A stretch of DNA of 62,257 nucleotides from Oscillospiraceae bacterium (GTDB taxonomy: Bacteria; Bacillota; Clostridia; Oscillospirales; Oscillospiraceae). Position numbers and translations under genes: made by a program. How positions within the stretch are numbered: the stretch's first letter is position 1; each line of letters begins with the position of its first letter. This document shows positions 18,801-26,441 of the stretch, in pieces. The notes under the pieces were generated by a model. The model made no database searches. It saw nothing but the letters and a program-made list of their open reading frames with translations, and was not told where the DNA came from. The stretch lies in the NCBI GenBank assembly GCA_031270395.1, contig JAISXU010000026.1:1-62257 (forward strand). The letters are read 5' to 3'.

Positions 18801-18865
18801 CCGAGGACGGCGCCGAGGCTGAGGGCGAAGACACAGGCGAAGACACAGGCGAAGACACGGAATAA
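12818..18865 (+). CDS. Very large SLH-domain surface protein with helical repeats and two Ig-like domains
   Basis: 2015-residue exported cell-wall-bound protein. The ATG at 12818 has AGAAGG 7-8 nt upstream and begins a signal peptide (residues 1-34, ending AAALA). Residues about 35-1500 are Ala/Glu/Lys/Asp-rich and strongly helical, with long stretches of coiled-coil character and a short acidic linker (DDDEPGDSDPDDDE near 450). Two near-identical Ig-like domains follow (about 1527-1634 and 1636-1742, each with LSYQWYSNT and TYYYVVVTN), then a run of twelve glycines, three SLH domains (about 1796-1960; INGYPDGS, LTGYEDGT, MNGYPGGA) and an acidic EDTG repeat tail. SLH domains bind pyruvylated wall polysaccharide, so the protein is likely a surface or S-layer-associated component. 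No catalytic domain was recognised. Confidence 0.93.
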   Translation: MSGTHVKKLSGKALAVMLTLALLFGLVPAAALADGAPTLPDVTALLGEIDALAAQPGGDAAELTALATLNKNLYGSLFTASYTALLTHGAAKDTTYTPAIKLFGKVILPASTTVNDKTDVLVTYTGTGVLSSGNTVSATIGANIPGILDLSSSGTGTVYPSEGTLKAAYEYLLYAGAYVKALHTLGVELAKAENSQNADTIKSANEAIAAYSADSLTALYNAFLAAAAADTADVAIPAENKSLPLGDITYTLDIPAQIKTVSIKDLATLGFSVAHTAFTTGNTVAETLQGEAQTALERLAEAARLAAEEAARLAAELIAEQITNLTTQSIDALNTDGYDISALEAQLEDAKEPEAAAEVALTAKANAGAIGAAIEGIQQTLLTLQTLLGAETALPAEITAAITSAQELQSAYSALAAQAQTKEAALTAEKIKNAQIQAFLEKYGIAQPTDDDEPGDSDPDDDESKPLTRVEIGGEIDALKTRITAQITSNVKDDDTAAAVLADANALKTLLAAQKATFTDEYEMLLELLADDGEGSQTEPSPLSAVAPAPLAGFVSHAKSDGGATALARLSALTLPTRIILLADESGNSDITELAILYAGYIADIEKAIGDLDKIIETAQLLTAAAGVGINDLMGIATDTLAKIERIPGVVNAYAAIDFSNADEGVNTLLDLLESDLASAKDTVEDLETLAEFLENAPAYIGTLAGLFGVDLGNDPIDMITDEITKALQSALVEAGAESAYNSLISALGQYVGADELAALQGALADLLGIDLDNIGSTSLGAVSTALDAAISAVATVRKDFNFGGADDDKPGVELQQAIDFVKSIIDGSIADKYEETARAYNAGEIDQWNGLAWLLGCVDKDLNDALTFAKSADVVDKNLRKYLGDIYDSQAQAIVADFLKNTLPGLIDELLENIDLAGATGIEQLGELDGVVDLSGLGDLVGAALGAVDASDFDVTGAAVEYLSYALDAWQYVLYTQKEIDNLLIHSDDYNFVTGLKAEEIREALGLDHQAVEDWILAFLHSAADDLADVFDNVGVNTHDVATRVNNAIHELVDSTENFKDFVNELKGLANELASLYDAAEGYLTESEFLDILKDINQYYGEDISAIVWGLLNGEGITKEGVKAAIDEIKAKVGEAISTVNDIVAAYKTIKDKAEDFIDQINAITPEQVKQAALDAAEKLAEAAYREIKDYIKDAIAESGAPGAIKDIIAKARAIADKLTEAYKDLEELCTRVKSAIDRAKEIRDWLAENVTSENIRKSLAELADKLEQEALDALKDLFGELVALKEYKQEQIAKLIAKAGDKLDALCDTLDEVLTFLTGAAAEALDELKGELDGLAAALKAKFPRLEDEIDKELARIKAEAESALADAWAKLSDAAVELWHSGDVTAFRKKVEDLAITAYDGFDYAISFIKANPDVIITATPVGAGGVHYTLSSNYDDALGLPLFGVEELGNTLDLLNRLSLWLEYRITDGNDAGTFSLDGNKIVGDAAPGVYELTVAYYLVGHGNEYKLAEKSGLEIEIKAAPSPVDAETPSITGPVGASYTQNAAATALTVTASVNDGGTLSYQWYSNTTGTIDTNDDTAVGTGASYTPSTATAGTTYYYVVVTNTNTDATGDTTASVTSGIATVSVEAAPSPVDAETPSITGPVGATYTQNAAATPLTVTASVTDGGTLSYQWYSNTANSNTGGTEISGETSASYTPSTTATGTTYYYVVVTNTNAGASGQTTATVTSSVAAVTVSGGSATPGGGGGGGGGGGGNPTPTTTIEDPTPPLADSPETIIEDEETPLAGFTTERIAYINGYPDGSVRPDGDLTRAEVAVMLFRLLSDADKNDPITSAFTDVDDSKWYAQAIAYLADIGILTGYEDGTFRPEAKITRAEFAAIISRFDESGSEAGETERFTDVKKDFWAYAYIDNAAEKGWMNGYPGGAFQPGGAITRAEAVTAINNMLDRELSPEDIPDDVTVYTDLTEEHWAYTDIIEATYDWVLAQADEDAEDGAEAEGEDTGEDTGEDTE

Positions 18866-18901
18866 CCCAAAAACCGGCAAAAACTCGCAGGCAACACAGG
18901 G

Positions 18902-18936
18902 AAAGGGCGGGGCCGCACAAGCGGGCCTCGCCCTTT
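18902..18936 (+). terminator. Probable terminator after the SLH protein gene
   Basis: Stem AAAGGGCGGGGCC / GGGCCTCGCCCTTT with a 6-8 nt loop, 36 bp after the stop codon. The uridine tract is short (TTTCGTC), so termination strength is uncertain. Confidence 0.6.
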
Positions 18937-18957
18937 CGTCATGGTCATGCCTCTATG

Positions 18958-19527
18958 CGGCTTTCGCCGCCCACAAGCATGGCAAAGTGTTCATTCTGGA
19001 CATGCCTACCGGCGGTGGTACTTTTCGCCCCGCCGAAAAGTACCCAAAAGGCGGCAAAAGGGGGTCAGGGGACAGTCGTCCCCTCCCCCCTTTTGATTCC
19101 CCCCACACCCCAAACACGGGGGGTAAACATATATTGCGACTGTCGATTGTTGCAGCGGGCGGCTCCGCGCCGCCCGACACCGTATCCCCATTTGCTTTTC
19201 GCGCTATCCGGGCAGTAACACTTCGTATCGCGTCCCAACCCCCTCCGCTCTCCGAGGGGATTGGGACGCAGGGCAACACAGAAACGCGTCCCTCGTAGGG
19301 CACTTGGATTTGACCTTTAAAAATAGCCAATCGACAGTAGCACGTGGAGCCTATCCTTCCCCCGTATTAGGGGTGTGGGGGGATTCTAAAGGGGGGAGGG
19401 GACGACTGTCCCCGTAACCCCCTTTAGCCGCCTTTTGGTGACTTTTCGGCGGGACGAAAAGTCACCCGCCGGCGGCATGACCAGCACGAATAAGCGCCAA
19501 GCCTGCGGGCGGCGTACCGCCGCACGA
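18958..19527. mobile_element. Family C fold-back element, copy C1
   Basis: About 570 bp with terminal inverted arms of about 150 bp: left arm 18958-19113 and right arm 19373-19527 share GCCGCC, CGGCGGG, ACTTTTCG, AAAAGGCGGC, GGACAGTCGTCCCCTCCCCC and CCCCCCACACCCC in opposite orientation. Pairing continues inside: ACTGTCGATTG near 19139 matches CAATCGACAGT near 19327. No gene of its own is present, so it resembles a non-autonomous fold-back/MITE-type element or a very large structured RNA. A second complete copy is at 33981-34471 and a third runs off the window end at 62032. Confidence 0.75.
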
Positions 19528-19582
19528 ACACCCCTACAGGAATAACAAGCCCCGCAGGGAATGCCCATTTACTCAAAAACGA

Positions 19583-19611
19583 TTGCAAACCGGAGTCTTG
19601 TATGTTATGCT
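19583..19611 (+). promoter_or_regulatory. Possible promoter of the lipoprotein cluster
   Basis: TTGCAA (19583-19588), 17 bp, TATGCT (19606-19611), about 145 bp before the SGNH lipoprotein gene and outside the fold-back element. The match to the housekeeping consensus is only fair. Confidence 0.4.
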
Positions 19612-19754
19612 TGTCACACACATCGTTTGCGGGAGGTTTTAGCGACTCAGACATTCCGGCACAACCGTACCGCCCGTGCGCAAACGAGAAAACCGCCCCT
19701 TTGAATATGGTGTATATCCTGACGGAACACGTCGCCTAACCGGGAGAGACAGAT

Positions 19755-20729
19755 ATGATAACAAATAAATTCAGCGCTAAGGTCGTCGCGCCGCTGCTGG
19801 CGCTCGCTGTATTTTCGTCCGCCTGCGCCGTAACGCCGGGAGCACAGCCCACCCCGGACGGTACGCCGTCGACCGAAACGCTCCGACCGGAGGATACTCC
19901 GGTATCCCCGCCGGTATCCACACCCGAACCGACTGCCGCGCCGACTGTGACGCCGACTGCGACACCGACCGGGACGCAGCTCGTAACGGAACCCACACCG
20001 GCAACGTCGGGCGCACCTCCGACGGGAGCTCCCGCGACGGGCGGCGTCGCCGCCCCGCCAGAAACGACGCAGCCCGCGCCGGCCGATACACACAACGACG
20101 CGTACTTTGATTCGGCGGTGTTCGTCGGCGATTCGGTTATGGAGGGTCTTCATCTGCATGTGGCAAGGCGCAGGAAAACGGAAAAATCGCTCGGCGAGGC
20201 GAAGTTTTTGACCACGACAATAGGAGTCTCCGTCGCCGATTTAGTCGGCGACATTAAATCGGGTATCTCATACAGCTACAAGGGCGTGGAAAAGCCTATA
20301 GCGGACATTGTCGTCGAAATGGGCGTCAACCGCATCTTCCTCATGCTGGGCCTAAACGATTTAAGCCAGGTTAACCCTGATATTCCCAAAATTATCGACC
20401 GTTACAGCCGTCTGATAGACCTTCTGCAGACGGCGGTTCCGGGTGTGGACATTATCGTGATGACAAACACGCCCAAGACCAAAACCACGTGGCTGCCGAA
20501 TTATACCGCAAATCGTGACTTCGGAAACGCCTTGATTGACAGCTTTGTAACTGAAGTTATCGCTATGTGCAACTCAAAGGGCATTGCGTACATAGATATA
20601 AACGCCGCTCTCAGGGACGCGAACGGAGCTCTGCCCGACGAGTATAGCAGCGACGATTTTGTGCATATCAACGATAAGGGTGCAAGGGTCATTGTAAACG
20701 CGTTGTACGGCTTTGCCGCCGGCAAATAA
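19755..20729 (+). CDS. SGNH/GDSL-family lipoprotein esterase or acyltransferase
   Basis: 324 residues. The lipobox FSSAC around residues 20-24 marks a lipoprotein; a Pro/Thr-rich spacer (about 25-112) lifts the domain off the membrane. The catalytic domain has the GDSV block I (Ser near 123), LGLND block III (Asn near 199) and DFVHIN block V (Asp and His near 299-302), so the Ser-His-Asp machinery is complete. Such proteins remove or transfer acyl groups on wall polysaccharide or peptidoglycan. First of three closely spaced lipoprotein genes; the next begins 17 bp after its stop. Substrate unknown. Confidence 0.85.
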   Translation: MITNKFSAKVVAPLLALAVFSSACAVTPGAQPTPDGTPSTETLRPEDTPVSPPVSTPEPTAAPTVTPTATPTGTQLVTEPTPATSGAPPTGAPATGGVAAPPETTQPAPADTHNDAYFDSAVFVGDSVMEGLHLHVARRRKTEKSLGEAKFLTTTIGVSVADLVGDIKSGISYSYKGVEKPIADIVVEMGVNRIFLMLGLNDLSQVNPDIPKIIDRYSRLIDLLQTAVPGVDIIVMTNTPKTKTTWLPNYTANRDFGNALIDSFVTEVIAMCNSKGIAYIDINAALRDANGALPDEYSSDDFVHINDKGARVIVNALYGFAAGK

Positions 20730-20746
20730 TAAGGGGGACCGGATTT

Positions 20747-21196
20747 ATGAAGAAAATAATTATTGCGGCGGCGCTGATGATCCTTTTAACGTCCTGCGCG
20801 GCAAAGGATGCGTCTTTACCCGACCCGGCCGACTTGTACGCCGCCATTGAGTCCGCGGTCGAGCTGCCGGAGATGATAGACGTCACCGGCGAATATTTGG
20901 AGCCCACAATAGGCGTTGAAGCAATCGAATATGACAGCGCCGTATACTATATTCCGCCCGTCGGCGTCACTCCGGACGAGATAGTCATTGTCAAGGCGAA
21001 AGACACGGCGGCGGCGAAAATTATTCAGGAAAAATTCGAGACTCGCCTCGCTTATAAGGCAAAATCGGCTGAAAATTATTTGACGGAGTATCTGCCGATT
21101 ATCAACGACGGTGTAATAAGACGCGACGGGCTTATCGTCTCCCTGATAGTAACGGATAAGGCGGCTCAAATCGTCGAGATATTCAATAATTATTAA
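20747..21196 (+). CDS. DUF4358-like lipoprotein
   Basis: 149 residues; ATG start preceded by AAGGGGG. Signal peptide with lipobox LLTSC (Cys near 17). The mature part, with PEMIDVTGEYLE, EAIEYDSAVYYIPP, DEIVIVKAKD and YLPIINDGVI, matches my memory of DUF4358, a clostridial lipoprotein family often found beside SGNH hydrolases and MBOAT acyltransferases. That neighbourhood is reproduced here with the SGNH gene just upstream. Molecular function unknown. Confidence 0.75.
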   Translation: MKKIIIAAALMILLTSCAAKDASLPDPADLYAAIESAVELPEMIDVTGEYLEPTIGVEAIEYDSAVYYIPPVGVTPDEIVIVKAKDTAAAKIIQEKFETRLAYKAKSAENYLTEYLPIINDGVIRRDGLIVSLIVTDKAAQIVEIFNNY

Positions 21197-21210
21197 TCGG
21201 AGATTTTGCT

Positions 21211-21888
21211 ATGAAAAAATACGGAACATTCCTCACAGCGGTCGCACTGGCGCTGGCGCTCGCACTCTCACTGTTCCTCCCGTCCTGCTCATTTTTGCCG
21301 GACGGCGGCAACCAGGGTGCGGGAGAGGCGTCGAAGGGTAGCATACACGCGGGCGCGTGGTCGGAGGATGGCAGAACCTTTACAAACGGGTGGTCAAACG
21401 TCAAGCTCACGCTGCCGGACGGATACCGGGCGCTAAGTCCCGGGGAGATAGAGGAGATGGTAGGAGCGGGCGAGGAGATAGTAGTCAATGACGGGAACAA
21501 GGCCGCTTACGATCTCGCGAAAACGCGCACCGCCTACGATTTTATCATAGCCACGGATGCGGGGATGCCAAATATTATGCTTATGTACGAGAACATAGAC
21601 ATAAGTCCCCTGACAAAAAACCTCGACGAGAGCGGTTATTTCAATATGCTGTCGGAGCAGCTTAAATTGATGGACACGTTAAGCTATGAGGAGTTGGGCA
21701 CGGAGACGCGCACGGTCGCCGGCGAGAATTTTGTCGTCGGGATGGTTTCGCTGGCCGGCGGCGCGGCCTTTCAGGATTACTATATCCGCAAGTTGGACGG
21801 CGCGATGATCATATTCAGCGCCACATATACGGAGGATACGCGCGACGCGGCGCTGGACGTGATGGCGCTGATCGGGACGGCGGAATAG
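21211..21888 (+). CDS. Lipoprotein of unknown function
   Basis: 225 residues with a lipoprotein signal peptide (lipobox FLPSC, Cys near 26). The mature domain of about 190 residues is mixed alpha/beta with no motif I recognise; it contains WSNVKLTLPDGYRALSP and a central MLMYENIDIS segment. It starts 14 bp after the DUF4358-like gene and is co-directional, so it is probably part of the same operon. Paralogous in length and layout to clostridial lipoproteins of unknown role. Confidence 0.7.
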   Translation: MKKYGTFLTAVALALALALSLFLPSCSFLPDGGNQGAGEASKGSIHAGAWSEDGRTFTNGWSNVKLTLPDGYRALSPGEIEEMVGAGEEIVVNDGNKAAYDLAKTRTAYDFIIATDAGMPNIMLMYENIDISPLTKNLDESGYFNMLSEQLKLMDTLSYEELGTETRTVAGENFVVGMVSLAGGAAFQDYYIRKLDGAMIIFSATYTEDTRDAALDVMALIGTAE

Positions 21889-21920
21889 AGGCGCGGCGCG
21901 CGAGAGCCGCCATATTCACG

Positions 21921-23399
21921 CTACAGTATTATGCAGATTATACCGCCGGAGCCCTCATTGATTATGCGCTGTATCGTCGTCTGCAGCTTCGCCTGCGTAT
22001 CGACGGGTATCTTTTTTATTTTCGCGTTCAAGCCCTCGCTGGCTATGTCGTACAGCGATTTCCCGAATATATTTGACTCCCATATTTTGGAGACGTCGCC
22101 CTCAAATTCCTGGAGCAGGAAGCTGACTACATCCTCGGACGCCTTTTCGCCTCCCACTGCCGGCGAGACCTCCGTCTCGACGTTGGCGCGTATCATGTGT
22201 ATGGACGGCGCGGACGCTTTCAGCTTGACGCCATACCGCCCGCCCTGCCGCACGATCTCCGGCTCCTCGAGAAGCATCTCCTCGCGCGACGGCATGACGA
22301 TACCATAGCCGCGCTCGCGCACGTCGCGCAGCGCCGCGTCAAGCCTGTCGTGCTCGCGCTTGACGTCCGCGAGCTCCGACAGCAGCGAAACAAGATCGCC
22401 GTCGTCGCGCACGTCGAAGCCGGAGCGCTCGCACAATATATTGTAAAAGAACGCGCGCGGTATATCGAGCGACGCCGTCACTCCGCCCGTGCCGAGATTC
22501 ATCTCGCGGATTGCCGCGAGACTGACGTTCTCCGATGCCCCGAGGGCGCGCATGACTCCCTCGACGTCCCGTATACGCGTCATATCGGCCGCCGCGGCGC
22601 GTATGTCGTCAAAAACCGCGCGCTTGATCGCGCTGTCGTTCGGCAGCGCGTCCATCCACGACGGCATGAAGAATCTCAGATCTCCGACCGGAAATTCATA
22701 CAATACCGACATGATTATGTCCGTTATGTCGTCATAGCTCATAAACGCGCAGTTTTTTACGATACACGCCGCGCCGTACTTTTCCGACAGCTCGGCTTGC
22801 AGCGATATTGCCCTTGGAGACGCGGCGTCAGCCGAATTTATGACTATGACAAACGGCTTGCCTATCTTTTGCAGCTCGCCTATCACGCGCGCTTCCGGCT
22901 CGGCGTACGCGCTCCTGTCAATGTCGGTGATAGTGCCGTCCGTCGTAACAACTATCCCGATCGTCGAGTGCTCGGAGATAACGCGGCGGGTGCCCGTTTC
23001 CGCCGCCTCGGTTATCGGGACGTCGTCGTCGAACCACGGCGTCGTGACCATGCGCTCGCTGTCGCCCTCGAGCTGACCGAGCGCCCCGTCCACCATATAC
23101 CCGACGCAGTCGATGAGCCGCACGGAAAACGACGCTCCGCCCTCCAGCGAGACGCCGACGGCGTCCTCCGGTATGAATTTCGGTTCAGCCGTCATTATCG
23201 TGCGTCCCGAGCCGCTCTGCGGCAGCTCGTCGCGCGCTCGCTCACGGATATGGACGTCCTCAATGTTGGGGATCACCAGCGTCTCCATAAAGCGCTTGAC
23301 AAACGTCGATTTCCCCGTCCGCACAGGCCCGACGACCCCGATGTAGATGTCGCCGCCCGTGCGTCTGGCGATATCCTCATATATATTATGCTCGCTCAC
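21921..23399 (-). CDS. spoIVA: Stage IV sporulation protein A (spore coat morphogenetic ATPase)
   Basis: 492 residues. SpoIVA polymerises on the forespore outer membrane in an ATP-dependent way and forms the basement layer of the spore coat. The protein begins IYEDIARRTGGDIYIGVVGPVRTGKST with the Walker A at residues about 24-32, has the ATPase/TRAFAC-like domain to about residue 300 and the conserved C-terminal domain ending with GGIICIIL, needed for membrane anchoring. GTG start at 23399 with AGGAGGGG 5-6 nt upstream. A family A repeat stands immediately upstream in the same orientation. This gene shows the organism to be a spore former. Confidence 0.97.
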   Translation of the reverse strand: MSEHNIYEDIARRTGGDIYIGVVGPVRTGKSTFVKRFMETLVIPNIEDVHIRERARDELPQSGSGRTIMTAEPKFIPEDAVGVSLEGGASFSVRLIDCVGYMVDGALGQLEGDSERMVTTPWFDDDVPITEAAETGTRRVISEHSTIGIVVTTDGTITDIDRSAYAEPEARVIGELQKIGKPFVIVINSADAASPRAISLQAELSEKYGAACIVKNCAFMSYDDITDIIMSVLYEFPVGDLRFFMPSWMDALPNDSAIKRAVFDDIRAAAADMTRIRDVEGVMRALGASENVSLAAIREMNLGTGGVTASLDIPRAFFYNILCERSGFDVRDDGDLVSLLSELADVKREHDRLDAALRDVRERGYGIVMPSREEMLLEEPEIVRQGGRYGVKLKASAPSIHMIRANVETEVSPAVGGEKASEDVVSFLLQEFEGDVSKIWESNIFGKSLYDIASEGLNAKIKKIPVDTQAKLQTTIQRIINEGSGGIICIIL

Positions 23400-23424
23400 A
23401 CTCGCCCCTCCTCATAAATAAGTA

Positions 23425-23670
23425 TTAATCCGCTCGAAAAGTCTAATCCTTACGGCAAAGCCGTTCGGGACTTTTCTCGCTCATATGCGCATGTTTCTCG
23501 CCGCGTCGTCCTCACGGACTGCGCTAAGCTCGGAGCGTCGTATACTCCGCTCCTCGCCCGCTCCGTCGTTCGTCCTCTCCAAAACGCAACCATTTCATTG
23601 GGTTGCGTTTTGGCTAACGCCGAAAACTTGCGCACTATTAATTCGGCACGACATATCGTGCGAATTAATA
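23425..23670 (-). repeat. Family A repeat with module B in its middle hairpin, copy A2
   Basis: On the minus strand: palindrome ATTAATTCGCACGATATG and partner, then the middle hairpin whose apex is replaced by about 110 bp of module B (GGTTGCGTTTTGG, GACGGAGCGGGCGAGGAGCG, AGCTTAGCGCAGTCCG), then AAAAGTC...GACTTTT and TCGAGCGGATTAA. It lies between the Big2 protein gene and spoIVA, both minus-strand, with its 3' end 26 bp from the spoIVA start. Confidence 0.85.
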
Positions 23671-23721
23671 CTTGTTTATTCTTATGAGGATAAGCTGTGA
23701 TATATTACAAACAGAATTATT

Positions 23722-25113
23722 TTATACCGACTTTTTGTACAGGATAAATCTCCACAGCCCTCCCGCTATGAAGATGAGCGCGAAGACCGCCGCCGCTGCG
23801 GGCAGCATCGGATTGTCCTCCTGTATGACGGGCAGCTCGACCGCGGTATCGGCCATCTCCTCGCCTCTCCAGTTCTGTACGCCTCCCTCGTCTCCGGCAC
23901 TGACGGCCTTCAACTCAAAGCCGCGTAAAACCGGCGCCTCGCCTTGCGGCGTCTCGGTCTCCGGCCCGCTCTCCGCGGCCTCCGCGGCCTCCGCGCTCTC
24001 CGGCATATGCGTAGCCGTCCCGCCGTCCGCGGGAACCGACAGGCCGGGCGTCTGCTCCCCGTCCTCCGGGGGCTCCGCCGCCAGATCCGCTCCCGCTCCG
24101 TCCTGCGCGGGAGCGGCGTCGGCGTCTCCGCTCTCCCCGCCGCCGTCCGGACGTCCCAAGGCGCCGGCGCCTGCTCCGACCCCGGCTTCGCTCTGAGACG
24201 GGAGTCCGTTTACGAGTACGGAGACCGCCTGATCGCCATACCGCGCCGTGACCGTCGCGCTGCCCTCCCGCAAAACGGCGATCTCGCCGTTTTCATCCAC
24301 CGAGACGACGCTCCCGTCGCTGCTTGACCACTCTACCCGCGCGTTTTCAGAGACGACGGAATCCGCCGCCTGTACGCGCGCCTCACTGCGGAATTTGCTG
24401 CCGACCTCCAAATCGAGCACGGATACGTCGAGCGTCAGCGTGGGCGCTCCGCCCAGCGTGACCTCTATTAAATGCACCCACTTTGCCGAATTGGACGCCG
24501 TGCGCTCTACGGCGTCCGTCTGCCCGTAGACAAGGCGGAACCGCGTATTTGTGTTGAGCCCCATATAGTCCGAGCCGAACGACGCGCCCGCGAGCGCGCG
24601 TCCCCAGTCGTCCGCCAGCGCCATCATTGTGGGCACTCTCTGCGCGTCCGAAACGGCGTACTCGCCGCCCGCGCCGCTGTCATAATCGAAATTGTCCGGC
24701 AGCGAGTAGTAGCAGTAGCGCGGCGTATCGATGAGATACGCCTTTGTGATCGAGGTGTAATAGCCCCCCTGCTTGTCGTTCGTCCAGAAATTGAACCGCT
24801 GGATGCTGCCGAGATCGATCCCGGCCGCGTCCATCAGGTCGTCGAGCGTCACGCCCGCAACGTGCTCGATGACGACGGACGGCATATTGTCGATAAACGT
24901 GTAATCGACGTACCGCACGTCCATAGCCCACAGCTCGTCAAGCGTGAAGACGGCCTTTTCATAGTACGGCCCGCCAAAATACCCGACCGTCACGGTCAGC
25001 GAGTCGGCCGCCAGTCCCGAATATTCGTCCGTGTCCAGCGCGGCCGCGGAGCGCGTGAGAATAAACAGCGCGACCGCCAAGCACGTCAGGGTATTTTGTA
25101 TTTTTATCTTCAA
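23722..25113 (-). CDS. Secreted, membrane-anchored protein with a Big2 domain
   Basis: 463 residues from the TTG at 25113, chosen because GGAGGGAG lies 7-8 nt upstream and a signal peptide (residues 1-25, SAAALD) follows at once. Residues about 30-215 form an extracellular domain with GVTLDDLMDAAGID and YCYYSLPDNFDYD, distantly reminiscent of sulfite-oxidase-fold domains but without a visible cofactor cysteine. Residues about 220-305 are a Big2 Ig-like domain (VEWSSSDGSVVSVDENGE). A long Gly/Ala/Glu/Pro-rich spacer precedes a C-terminal membrane helix (about 438-457) with basic end. Surface-exposed; ligand unknown. Confidence 0.75.
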   Translation of the reverse strand: MKIKIQNTLTCLAVALFILTRSAAALDTDEYSGLAADSLTVTVGYFGGPYYEKAVFTLDELWAMDVRYVDYTFIDNMPSVVIEHVAGVTLDDLMDAAGIDLGSIQRFNFWTNDKQGGYYTSITKAYLIDTPRYCYYSLPDNFDYDSGAGGEYAVSDAQRVPTMMALADDWGRALAGASFGSDYMGLNTNTRFRLVYGQTDAVERTASNSAKWVHLIEVTLGGAPTLTLDVSVLDLEVGSKFRSEARVQAADSVVSENARVEWSSSDGSVVSVDENGEIAVLREGSATVTARYGDQAVSVLVNGLPSQSEAGVGAGAGALGRPDGGGESGDADAAPAQDGAGADLAAEPPEDGEQTPGLSVPADGGTATHMPESAEAAEAAESGPETETPQGEAPVLRGFELKAVSAGDEGGVQNWRGEEMADTAVELPVIQEDNPMLPAAAAVFALIFIAGGLWRFILYKKSV

Positions 25114-25340
25114 CGCCGATCTCCCTCCGGAAAGACCATTTATTTTACGACCCGGCCGCAAACGGACGCACCGCTGCGGGCGGGGGGAATGTTTTTAATG
25201 CTGTAAACCAGTATACTCCCCCCTTTTATGAAACGCAATAGGTTTCATAAATATTTCCGAAAAATCAGTAATTTCAGCATTTGTCACAAATCTTACGATA
25301 TATTAGGAAAAATTTGTAACATTTGACCGCGAAAAAGCTC

Positions 25341-25369
25341 TTGAAATGCTGCGCGGCGTATGGTATAAT
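25341..25369 (+). promoter_or_regulatory. Housekeeping-type promoter of the transglutaminase-domain gene
   Basis: TTGAAA (25341-25346), 17 bp, TATAAT (25364-25369), 71 bp before the start codon. The -10 box is a perfect consensus. The region 25203-25340 upstream is AT-rich and holds no gene. Confidence 0.7.
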
Positions 25370-25440
25370 TCACCATAGGCGCATCCGGAGCGCTTATAAT
25401 AGGTGATACTTTCGAGTAATATTAACGGAGGCGATGCGGT

Positions 25441-26352
25441 TTGATGTACGGTACGAAAACAGGAAGGGACAGACGCGCTATTACCGCGCTATTCCGCGCG
25501 GCGCTGTTCGCTACGGCGCTTTGGGCGCTGTCGGCGCTTATATCGACGCCGCGCGCTCAGGCGGCGGATACGATAATCGGTAACGAGAAGGCAAAGATCA
25601 ACACGACGAACACGGCCGACGGCTATGTCAAGATAGCGTATGTCGGCGGCAGCACGGCAATAACAAAGACTATTATAAATAGTCCCAAAGGCACGCAATA
25701 TACATACGATATAAACAACAAGGGCAATTTTGAGACATATCCGCTCTCCGAGGGCGACGGCAGCTACAAGGTGGGCGTGTACGTCAACACGGTCGGCAAG
25801 AAATTCCTTACGGCGTATTCCGGAAGTGTGGACGTCAAGCTCAAAGACGAATTCGCGCCGTTTCTGGCGGCAAATCAATATGTGAATTTCACGGATAAGA
25901 CAAAGTGCGTCGCGGCGACGCCCGACATACTCAAAAAGGCGGGCGCGGAGAAGGACCTCAATAAGATCAAGGCCGTCTATGAATACGTGATAGGGGGCTT
26001 TACGTACGACAAGGCGAAGGCGGCGAGCGTACAGAGCGGCTACCTACCGGTGCTGGACACCGTATGGGACGCCAAAAAAGGCATCTGCTTCGATTACGCG
26101 TCGATGATGACCGCCATGCTCAGATCGCAGAAGATACCCGCCAAGCTCGTCGTGGGCTATGCCGGCACGACGTACCACGCGTGGATAACGGTCTACACGA
26201 AGGAGACCGGCTGGGTCAACGACATGATAGAATTTGACGGCAAGAACTGGAAGCTGATGGATCCGACGTTCGCGTCCTCAGGCAAGGAGAGCGCCGACGT
26301 CATGAAGTACATCGGGGACGGCAAAAACTACGCGGCGAAATACTACTATTAA
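25441..26352 (+). CDS. Secreted transglutaminase-like (papain-fold) protein
   Basis: 303 residues. N-terminal signal peptide (about residues 10-41, ending PRAQA). Residues about 45-140 are a beta-rich domain; residues about 165-300 form a transglutaminase-like core with all catalytic residues: Cys in KGICFDYAS (near 215), His in TYHAWI (near 246) and Asp in LMDPTF (near 273). Such proteins act on wall or surface proteins as proteases or cross-linkers. TTG at 25441 is 9 nt after GGAGG; ATG at 25444 is the alternative. Single gene with its own promoter, just upstream of the filament operon. Confidence 0.85.
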   Translation: MMYGTKTGRDRRAITALFRAALFATALWALSALISTPRAQAADTIIGNEKAKINTTNTADGYVKIAYVGGSTAITKTIINSPKGTQYTYDINNKGNFETYPLSEGDGSYKVGVYVNTVGKKFLTAYSGSVDVKLKDEFAPFLAANQYVNFTDKTKCVAATPDILKKAGAEKDLNKIKAVYEYVIGGFTYDKAKAASVQSGYLPVLDTVWDAKKGICFDYASMMTAMLRSQKIPAKLVVGYAGTTYHAWITVYTKETGWVNDMIEFDGKNWKLMDPTFASSGKESADVMKYIGDGKNYAAKYYY

Positions 26353-26441
26353 ACGCCCTCGCGGAGCGGAGTCTACGAAAAAACGGCGCGGTACAGAGCG
26401 TCCAATGCGGGACATACGGGAAAAAAGGGGTAATACATAAC

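Noticed and set aside
18958-19527. Small open frames inside fold-back element C1 as transposase remnants
   Set aside because: The frames are short, proline- and glycine-rich by the GC runs, differ between C1 and C2, and show no transposase motif.
22197-23417. Open frame of 406 codons on the plus strand
   Set aside because: Antisense to spoIVA, composition biased to Arg, Tyr, His and Val, no ribosome binding site, no recognisable fold.
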